From positions 1 to 5,598 of the forward strand of contig CBCPMX010000156.1 of the NCBI GenBank assembly GCA_965120355.1: DNA of 5,598 bases, written 5' to 3'. The stretch comes from CBCPMX01 sp965120355. Lineage in GTDB: Bacteria; Bacillota; Clostridia; Oscillospirales; Oscillospiraceae. This document shows positions 1 to 4,334 of the stretch, piece after piece (the first letter of the stretch is position 1; every line of letters begins with the position of its first letter). Both the position numbers and the translations under genes were made by a program. The notes beneath the pieces are model-generated. The model searched no databases, was not told where the DNA came from, and saw nothing but the letters and a program-made list of their open reading frames with translations.

Positions 1-282
1 GAGAAAGCATTTGATGGATGGGGAGGACCCTATATTTGGATTCCCATGGATGACTTGGCGCTGCTTCCGGCCCGCAGCGTGGCGCAGCAAACAAAAAGCG
101 TCACGATACAGGTCACTGTGCCAGAGGAACAGGAACCGGAGGTGTGTATCAGCCAGGCGGTGGAGTTGGAACCGGAGCCCGTGGAGAATCCAGGATTGGG
201 GGTTGCGCTGAAAATTGGTATCGTACTGTTGGCGGCGCTGGTGGTGGGCTTCTGGTTTACCCTGTGGAAGCTGCGGAATTGA
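1..282 (+). CDS. C-terminal part of a membrane-anchored protein of unknown function (5' end outside window)
   Basis: The frame is open from base 1 to a TGA at 280-282, giving 93 residues with no start needed inside the window; the ATG at 46 is probably an internal Met because the frame continues upstream of it (residues 1-15 include GWGGPYIWIP). I do not recognise the family. Residues 1-40 look like the end of a folded, aromatic and beta-rich domain. Residues 41-64 are a Glu/Pro-rich linker. Residues 70-88 are hydrophobic (GIVLLAALVVGFWFTLW lies inside this stretch), followed by the short basic end KLRN. This fits a single C-terminal membrane helix, with either a surface-exposed body anchored from outside or a tail-anchored cytoplasmic protein; the missing N-terminus would decide by showing whether a signal peptide exists. 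The gene ends 27 bases before the icd promoter, so it is probably a separate transcription unit. Confidence 0.75.
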   Translation, partial: EKAFDGWGGPYIWIPMDDLALLPARSVAQQTKSVTIQVTVPEEQEPEVCISQAVELEPEPVENPGLGVALKIGIVLLAALVVGFWFTLWKLRN

Positions 283-309
283 AGCGGGAATTCTTTTCCC
301 TGTCACCTA

Positions 310-338
310 TTGAATTTAGTTCAGTAAAGTGCTATAAT
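310..338 (+). promoter_or_regulatory. Primary-sigma promoter for icd
   Basis: A -35 box TTGAAT (310-315) and a perfect -10 box TATAAT (333-338) are separated by exactly 17 bp. TGC directly precedes the -10 box (330-332), making it an extended -10. The predicted transcription start is near base 345, which leaves a leader of about 37 nt before icd. It should be read by the SigA/RpoD type of factor encoded later in this window. Confidence 0.82.
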
Positions 339-346
339 GGCAAAAA

Positions 347-362
347 CCGCCGGAGTGGGCGG
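347..362 (+). other. Small GC-rich stem-loop at the 5' end of the icd mRNA
   Basis: CCGCC (347-351) can pair with GGCGG (358-362) around a 6-nt loop. It lies within a few bases of the predicted transcription start, so it would form a stem-loop at the very 5' end of the message, upstream of the ribosome binding site. Such structures can protect an mRNA from 5' decay; that role is an inference here. Confidence 0.35.
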
Positions 363-381
363 CTGAAAAAGGAGATCCCTC

Positions 382-1593
382 ATGGTGAAAATCAATATGA
401 CCACGCCGCTGGTGGAACTGGACGGCGACGAAATGACCCGCATCCTCTGGCAGCAGATCAAGGATGAACTGCTGCTGCCTTTTGTGGACTTGAAAACGGA
501 ATATTATGACCTGGGCCTGCCGGAGCGGGACCGGACCGGCGATCAGGTGACGCAGGATGCCGCCGCGGCTATTGCAAAATATGGCGTCGGCGTCAAATGC
601 GCCACCATTACGCCCAACGCCCAGCGTATGACGGAATATAATCTGACGCAACTGTGGAAAAGTCCCAACGCCACGATTCGTGCCGCGCTGGACGGCACGG
701 TATTTCGCGCGCCGATCCTGGTGGACGGTATCAGCCCGGTGGTGCGGAACTGGAAAGAGCCGATCACCATCGCCCGCCATGCCTATGGCGACGTGTATAA
801 GGCCACGGAGCTGCGCACCGGAAAAGGAAAGGCAGAACTGGTCTTCACCGGCGAAGATGGGCAGGAAACCCGCCGGACCATTTATGATTTTGAGTGTCCG
901 GGTATCTTGACAGGCCAGTATAATAAAGATTCCTCCATCCGCTCCTTTGCCCGTTCCTGCTTCCAGTACTGCGTAGATACGAAACAGGATCTCTGGTTCT
1001 CTACCAAAGACACCATCGCCAAGATCTACGACGGCCGGTTTAAAGAGGTCTTCCAGGAGATTTATGAAACCGAATATCGGGCGAAATTCGAGGAGTTGGG
1101 CATCGAGTATTTCTATACCCTCATCGACGACGCTGTGGCCCGGGTCATTCGGTCCCAGGGCGGATTTGTGTGGGCCCTGAAAAACTACGACGGCGACGTC
1201 ATGAGCGACATGGTTTCCACCGCGTTTGGCTCCCTGGCCATGATGACCTCCGTCCTGGTCTCCCCTGACGGCAAATATGAATACGAGGCCGCCCATGGTA
1301 CTGTCACCCGGCACTATTACAAGCATCTGCAGGGCGAAACCACATCCACCAACCCCATGGCGACCATTTTCGCCTGGAGCGGCGCTCTGCGCAAGCGGGG
1401 CGAACTGGACAACCTGCCAGCGCTGGCGGCCTTTGCCGGCGCGCTGGAGGCCAGCTGCATCGCCGTCATCGAAGGCGGCACCATGACCAAGGATCTGGCG
1501 GCTCTCTGGGAAAAGGGGACGCCCAATGCCGTTTCCACCGCCCAGTTTATTGCTGCCGTTCGCCGGGAATTGGAACGGCGGCTGCACGCCTGA
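382..1593 (+). CDS. icd: NADP-dependent isocitrate dehydrogenase (eukaryote-like homodimeric type)
   Basis: This enzyme converts isocitrate and NADP+ to 2-oxoglutarate, CO2 and NADPH in the cytoplasm, feeding glutamate synthesis. The 403-aa length is normal for the eukaryote-like (IDH1-type) branch and the protein aligns in order with it. LDGDEMTR is at residues 13-20. The substrate loop SPNATIR is at 94-100, with T77, S94, N96, R100, R109 and R132 matching the isocitrate-binding residues. The catalytic pair is Y139 (in RHAYGDVY) and K209 (in STKDT). Metal-binding aspartates are D249, D272 and D276 (LIDD and NYDGDVMSD). HGTVTRH at 305-311 carries the Arg-His pair that favours NADP+, followed by STNP at 322-325. 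The ATG at 382 is preceded by AAGGAG (369-374) at 7 nt spacing. The gene is monocistronic between its own promoter and terminator, and all key residues are present. Confidence 0.97.
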   Translation: MVKINMTTPLVELDGDEMTRILWQQIKDELLLPFVDLKTEYYDLGLPERDRTGDQVTQDAAAAIAKYGVGVKCATITPNAQRMTEYNLTQLWKSPNATIRAALDGTVFRAPILVDGISPVVRNWKEPITIARHAYGDVYKATELRTGKGKAELVFTGEDGQETRRTIYDFECPGILTGQYNKDSSIRSFARSCFQYCVDTKQDLWFSTKDTIAKIYDGRFKEVFQEIYETEYRAKFEELGIEYFYTLIDDAVARVIRSQGGFVWALKNYDGDVMSDMVSTAFGSLAMMTSVLVSPDGKYEYEAAHGTVTRHYYKHLQGETTSTNPMATIFAWSGALRKRGELDNLPALAAFAGALEASCIAVIEGGTMTKDLAALWEKGTPNAVSTAQFIAAVRRELERRLHA

Positions 1594-1626
1594 CAATACG
1601 CACGATACGCAAATCGCCAAAAGCAG

Positions 1627-1663
1627 AAAGCTGCTGCAGAAGAACCTCTGCAACAGCTTTTTT
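1627..1663 (+). terminator. Intrinsic terminator of icd
   Basis: AAAGCTG (1627-1633) pairs with CAGCTTT (1654-1660) and TGCAGA (1635-1640) pairs with TCTGCA (1647-1652), with a single C/A mismatch between the two stems and a 6-nt loop. The 3' arm runs into six T (1658-1663). It starts 33 bases after the icd stop. The opposite strand has a shorter T stretch after the same hairpin, so it may also stop convergent tyrA transcripts, though less well. Confidence 0.85.
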
Positions 1664-1710
1664 GCGCAATCCGTATAATCTTGTCAGTTTTAGACTAAAC
1701 TTAGAATGAT

Positions 1711-2562
1711 TCATCCCTCTTGAATTTTGTGCTGCCGCAGGAGTACATTTTCCCGCAGGACACGGCCCAAATTCAGCAAATCGTGGATGGCGTCGGCGTC
1801 ATCCGCCTCCAACCGGTCCCGGAATTTTGTCAGATTGGAAATCAGCGTGTTAATCTCAAACAGCAGCGGTTCCCGGTTCAGCCGGAACAGCGTCGTCCAC
1901 ATATCCGGATCCAGCTTGGCCACGCGGGTCATGTCCTGAAAGCTGCCGGCAGAGAACCCCAATTCCTTTTCCAAGGTCGGGCTTTTGATGTAGGCGGAGG
2001 ATACCACATGGGCCAGCTGAGAAGTATAGGCGATGTTGGCATCGTGCTCTGCCGGTGTGGCCGTGGCGATACGGCTGAACCCAATGGTCAGCATCAAATC
2101 CTTGACCGTCTGCAAGGCGGAGGCATTGGTCAGCGGCGTAGGGGTCACAATAAAGCTGGCGTTGCGGTACAGGTCGGCGTCGGAATTGGCGAAGCCGGAA
2201 ACCTCCTTGCCTGCCATAGGATGCCCGCCCACAAAGTGGACGCCGGCATCAAAATACAGCTGATCCACAGCGTTGATGACGTACCGTTTGACGCCGCACA
2301 CATCAGAGACAATGGCTCCCTTCTGAAAGTCCTGCACGTGGCTCGTCAAAAAGTCCACCGTGGCCTCCGGCGGCTGGGCCACAATGGTCAGATCCATCTG
2401 GGACAGATCTGTCAATTCCTCGTCAATGGCCCCTGCAGACAATGCAAACTGGACCGTGGCAGGATTGCGGGTCATACCGTAGACCCGGTGCTGCGTATAT
2501 TGTTTTACGGCGCGGCAAAGAGAACCGCCGATCAGGCCCATTCCTACGATTCCGATTTTCAT
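1711..2562 (-). CDS. tyrA: Prephenate (or arogenate) dehydrogenase, TyrA family
   Basis: It catalyses the oxidative decarboxylation of prephenate to 4-hydroxyphenylpyruvate (or arogenate to tyrosine) in tyrosine synthesis, in the cytoplasm. The chosen start gives 283 aa beginning MKIGIVGMGLIGGS, with the Rossmann GxGxxG at residues 7-12. SDVCGVK is at 86-92 and the family signature HPMAGKE at 114-120, where H114 is the expected catalytic His. EHD (172-174), H185 and R213 (in MTRVAKLDPDMW) match the rest of the active site. A longer frame to base 2598 exists, but the start at 2562 has a full ribosome binding site 8 nt upstream and the fold begins there, so the 12 extra residues are rejected. 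The protein ends after the dehydrogenase dimer domain: there is no ACT regulatory domain and no fused chorismate mutase. At the end of strand beta-2 it has T31-R32 where NAD-dependent members usually have Asp, suggesting NADP+ use. No other aromatic-pathway gene is in the window. Confidence 0.93.
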   Translation of the reverse strand: MKIGIVGMGLIGGSLCRAVKQYTQHRVYGMTRNPATVQFALSAGAIDEELTDLSQMDLTIVAQPPEATVDFLTSHVQDFQKGAIVSDVCGVKRYVINAVDQLYFDAGVHFVGGHPMAGKEVSGFANSDADLYRNASFIVTPTPLTNASALQTVKDLMLTIGFSRIATATPAEHDANIAYTSQLAHVVSSAYIKSPTLEKELGFSAGSFQDMTRVAKLDPDMWTTLFRLNREPLLFEINTLISNLTKFRDRLEADDADAIHDLLNLGRVLRENVLLRQHKIQEG

Positions 2563-2570
2563 ACGTTGGA

Positions 2571-2578
2571 TCACCTCC
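2571..2578 (-). promoter_or_regulatory. Strong ribosome binding site fixing the tyrA start
   Basis: On the minus strand the sequence reads GGAGGTGA, an eight-base match to the anti-Shine-Dalgarno, ending 8 nt before the ATG at 2562. It lies inside the longer open frame (to 2598) and so argues for the shorter protein. Confidence 0.88.
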
Positions 2579-2583
2579 CTGTC

Positions 2584-2612
2584 ATTGTACCCCGGCAAAG
2601 GGCGTCCGTCAA
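2584..2612 (-). promoter_or_regulatory. Promoter of tyrA
   Basis: On the minus strand TTGACG (2612-2607) and TACAAT (2589-2584) are separated by 17 bp. The predicted start point falls around 2577, at the ribosome binding site itself, so the leader would be only about 15 nt. That leaves no room for an attenuator, T-box or riboswitch; any control of tyrA must act on promoter DNA. It also overlaps the longer open frame to 2598, further support for the start at 2562. Confidence 0.78.
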
Positions 2613-2622
2613 GGAAATGACC

Positions 2623-2647
2623 AAAAAACCAAAAAAATTATGAAAAA
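2623..2647. promoter_or_regulatory. A-tract block between divergent tyrA and rpoD promoters (possible shared UP element)
   Basis: Three A runs occur here: six (2623-2628), seven (2631-2637) and five (2643-2647), with centres about 9 and 11 bp apart. They fill the 38 bp between the two -35 boxes and fall at roughly -40 to -60 for both promoters, where the RNA polymerase alpha C-terminal domain binds A/T-rich UP elements. Near-helical phasing could also bend the DNA. The role is inferred from position and composition. Confidence 0.5.
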
Positions 2648-2650
2648 CAC

Positions 2651-2679
2651 TTGCCACTGACAAGAAATTGATATATAAT
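2651..2679 (+). promoter_or_regulatory. Promoter of rpoD
   Basis: TTGCCA (2651-2656) and a perfect TATAAT (2674-2679) are separated by 17 bp, directly downstream of the A-tract block. The predicted start is near 2686, which places about 247 nt of leader before the rpoD start codon. The match suggests that RpoD reads its own promoter. Confidence 0.8.
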
Positions 2680-2685
2680 TGATTA

Positions 2686-2932
2686 GCTTTGCCCCTTTTG
2701 CAGTTCCACGTCCAACGCGGACAGTTCCAGGGTGTCTATGAAAACATCCAAAGCGGCGGAGCATTCGTTAAGAAACTCCGGATTTCACGTGCAAGTCCGC
2801 CCGTACGCTGGCTGGATTGCAAAAACCGCGCAACTATGCAGCAAGTGTTTCTCAATCGAATGGGCCGCTACCGAAGTTTTTAGACAGCATCTGGGAGCAG
2901 AGGGGAATTTCCTGAGGATAAGGAAGTGCGTT
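2686..2932 (+). promoter_or_regulatory. Long 5' leader of rpoD with potential RNA structure
   Basis: No independent gene is supported in this stretch. Helices visible by eye include GTCC (2710-2713) with GGAC (2719-2722); CGGAG (2757-2761) with CTCCG (2776-2780); CGGATTT (2779-2785) with AAGTCCG (2793-2799, one T-G pair); and a two-part stem GCTG/CAGC plus TTGC/GCAA spanning 2811-2842. GGCGGA (2755-2760) can instead pair with TCCGCC (2796-2801), which excludes the previous two hairpins. It does not match a riboswitch or T-box that I recognise, and there is no internal hairpin with a long T run. The rpoD frame happens to stay open from 2732, so an extended protein start cannot be fully excluded. 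Confidence 0.5.
2907..2927 (+). promoter_or_regulatory. Hairpin able to hide the rpoD ribosome binding site
   Basis: The rpoD ribosome binding site AAGGAAG is at 2920-2926, with AGGA spaced 8 nt from the ATG at 2933. ATTTCCT (2907-2913) pairs with AGGAAGT (2921-2927), with one T-G pair, around a 7-nt loop. The stem is A/U-rich, so it would be weak and could open with ribosome binding or heat. Pairing is seen in the sequence; control of translation is inferred. Confidence 0.4.
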
Positions 2933-4069
2933 ATGGCAAGCACCAAAAAAGTAACGAAAAATACGGAAGAGAATATGGCGGCGCTGACCGCTCTGATGGA
3001 AAAGGGCCGCAAGGAAAACGTCCTCCAAAGCAGTGAAATCATGGCCGTTTTGGAAAAAATCGATCTTTCAGTGGAACAGATCGAAAAAGTCTACGAAACT
3101 CTGGAATCCATGGGCGTGACGATCACCGGCACCGAACTGGAGTTGGAGCTGGATGTGGACAGCGTAGAGCCGCCCGACGGCCCGGTAGTACAGGAAGAGG
3201 AAGAAGATCTGGTGGATCCAGTGGAGCTGGCCGCAGAGTACAATCTGGATGATCCTGTCCGTATGTACCTGAAGGAAATCGGCCAGGTCAAACTGCTCAG
3301 CGCCGAGGAAGAGGCGGAATTGGCCGCTCGCGTGGCTGCAGGCGATAAAGCCGCCAAAGACAAACTGACCGAGGCCAATTTGCGTCTGGTGGTTTCCATT
3401 GCCAAAAAATACTCCGGCCGCGGTCTGCATCTTTTGGATCTGATCCAGGAAGGCAACACGGGGCTGATCCGCGCAGTGGACAAATTTGACTACACCAAGG
3501 GCAATAAGTTCTCCACCTATGCGACCTGGTGGATCCGCCAGGCCATTACCCGCGCCATTGCCGATCAGGCCAGGACCATCCGTGTGCCGGTACATATGGT
3601 AGAGGTCATCAACAAGGTGACCCGCTGTAACCGGAAACTGGTCCAGGAATTGGGACGGGAGCCGACCATGGAGGAAATTGCCGACGAATTGGGGCTGCCG
3701 TTGGAAAAGGTCATCGAGGCCAATCGAACCGCTGCCGATACCCTGTCTCTGGATACCCCCGTAGGCGACGAAGAGGACACCACCATCGGCTCCTTCGTAG
3801 AGGACGATAACACGCCAGGGCCGGCAGATGCCACTTCCAACACCCTGTTGGCAGAGGCTCTGGGCGAGATTCTTGGCACATTGACAGAACGGGAAGCGGA
3901 TGTGCTGCGGATGCGGTTCGGCATGTACGACGGCCGTACGCACACCCTGGAAGAAGTGGGACAAATTTTCGGTGTCACCCGGGAGCGAATTCGCCAGATC
4001 GAGAACAAAGCCATTCGCAAGCTGCGTCATCCCAGCCGCGCGAAGAAGATCAAGGATTTCTACTGCTGA
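2933..4069 (+). CDS. rpoD: Primary RNA polymerase sigma factor RpoD/SigA
   Basis: This is the housekeeping sigma-70 factor that directs core RNA polymerase to promoters. The 378-aa product has the full domain order. Region 1.1 is at about residues 12-77, followed by an acidic linker (EEEEDLVDP, 88-96). Region 1.2 starts at NLDDPVRMYLKEIG (104-117). Region 2 spans about 145-215, with NLRLVVSIAKKYSGRG, DLIQEGN and the -10-reading helix YATWWIRQAITRAI. Region 3 (217-300) includes IRVPVHMVE. Region 4 (about 308-375) has the -35-reading helix-turn-helix TLEEVGQIFGVTRERIRQIE and ends RKLRHPSRAKKIKDFYC. It lacks the large non-conserved insert of proteobacterial RpoD and is close to the length of Bacillus SigA. 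The frame is open back to 2732, but the start at 2933 has a good ribosome binding site and begins just ahead of region 1.1. The usual neighbour dnaG is not upstream; tyrA is there instead, in divergent orientation. Confidence 0.97.
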   Translation: MASTKKVTKNTEENMAALTALMEKGRKENVLQSSEIMAVLEKIDLSVEQIEKVYETLESMGVTITGTELELELDVDSVEPPDGPVVQEEEEDLVDPVELAAEYNLDDPVRMYLKEIGQVKLLSAEEEAELAARVAAGDKAAKDKLTEANLRLVVSIAKKYSGRGLHLLDLIQEGNTGLIRAVDKFDYTKGNKFSTYATWWIRQAITRAIADQARTIRVPVHMVEVINKVTRCNRKLVQELGREPTMEEIADELGLPLEKVIEANRTAADTLSLDTPVGDEEDTTIGSFVEDDNTPGPADATSNTLLAEALGEILGTLTEREADVLRMRFGMYDGRTHTLEEVGQIFGVTRERIRQIENKAIRKLRHPSRAKKIKDFYC

Positions 4070-4088
4070 CCGGAAATCACCGTCGTTT

Positions 4089-4161
4089 CAGCGGTGCAGG
4101 GACGTACCGGAGAGGCGTCCCTGCTTGTCCAAAAGTGGCCTTTGCCGCTTTTGGACCGCTG
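4089..4161 (+). other. Compact tandem-hairpin element after rpoD (possible structured RNA or dispersed repeat)
   Basis: Twenty bases after the rpoD stop, GCAGGGACG (4096-4104) pairs perfectly with CGTCCCTGC (4116-4124). Two bases later, a 13-bp stem forms between 4127-4139 and 4144-4156 (GTCCAAAAG with CTTTTGGAC, a T-G pair, then GGC with GCC) around a CTTT loop. CAGCGG (4089-4094) can pair with CCGCTG (4156-4161) and close both hairpins into a three-way junction, sharing one base with the second stem. Alternatively CACCG (4078-4082) pairs with CGGTG (4092-4096). No T run follows either hairpin, so this is not a standard intrinsic terminator. It could be an mRNA 3'-end stabiliser, a processed small RNA, a factor-dependent stop, or a genome-wide intergenic repeat. 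The pairing is seen; the function is unknown. Confidence 0.55.
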
Positions 4162-4236
4162 CATGCAATCTGCCTGGGCAAAGTGAATTCTGCTGGCCGT
4201 TGTTTCACAAAGTAAAACCCCGGCTCCCCGGACCCA

Positions 4237-4259
4237 CAGGATTCACATCACAAGTCCTG
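4237..4259 (+). other. Weak stem-loop in the rpoD-alaX gap
   Basis: CAGGATT (4237-4243) pairs with AGTCCTG (4253-4259) with one T-G pair around a 9-nt loop. I see no convincing -35/-10 pair for alaX between 4162 and 4286; the rest of this 125-base stretch shows nothing I can name. Confidence 0.25.
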
Positions 4260-4286
4260 GCTTATCCACATGGTTTTAACCGTCTT

Positions 4287-4310
4287 GGGCGTACCTCCGG
4301 TACGCCCTTT
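4287..4310 (+). promoter_or_regulatory. Terminator-like hairpin just upstream of alaX
   Basis: GGGCGTACC (4287-4295) and GGTACGCCC (4299-4307) form a perfect 9-bp stem around TCC (or 8 bp with a 5-nt loop), followed by TTT and then ACACG. The T run is short, so termination would be partial at best. It ends 10 bases before the alaX ribosome binding site, too close for a separate alaX promoter to fit downstream. It therefore probably lies inside the alaX leader as an attenuator-like or stabilising hairpin. Confidence 0.5.
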
Positions 4311-4334
4311 ACACGTTCTGGAGGAACGCATATC

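Noticed and set aside
286..300. GGGAA/TTCCC hairpin after the first gene
   Set aside because: The stem is only 5 bp and is not followed by a T run, so it is not a convincing terminator.
316..1653. 445-codon open frame on the minus strand covering the whole icd gene
   Set aside because: It is antisense to a gene with complete family motifs, has no recognisable domain, and such frames are common opposite GC-rich coding DNA.
1674..1679. TATAAT between the icd terminator and tyrA
   Set aside because: No acceptable -35 box lies 15-19 bp upstream on the plus strand (CAACAG at the 17-bp position), and it would only drive antisense transcription into tyrA.
1689..1699. Palindrome TTTAGACTAAA between icd and tyrA
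   Set aside because: It lies at the 3' ends of two convergent genes, far from any promoter, and its one-base centre cannot form an RNA hairpin; probably chance.
1720..2643. 307-codon plus-strand open frame opposite tyrA
   Set aside because: It is a shadow of tyrA, which has all TyrA motifs, a promoter and a strong ribosome binding site.
2570..2932. T-box or amino-acid riboswitch in front of tyrA or rpoD
   Set aside because: The tyrA leader is only about 15 nt, and the rpoD leader lacks the T-box AGGGTGG motif and any hairpin with a long T run.
3068..4030. 320-codon minus-strand open frame opposite rpoD
   Set aside because: It lies entirely within the conserved sigma factor gene; its composition is that of a shadow frame and no family is recognised.
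4285..4313. Possible alaX promoter TTGGGC with 17-bp spacer to TTTACA
   Set aside because: The -10 match is poor and the spacer is the perfect hairpin; the start point would fall inside the ribosome binding site.
3900..4334. Upstream extension of the alaX frame into rpoD
   Set aside because: It would overlap the conserved end of rpoD by 170 bases and adds no AlaX-like sequence; the ATG at 4335 has its own ribosome binding site.
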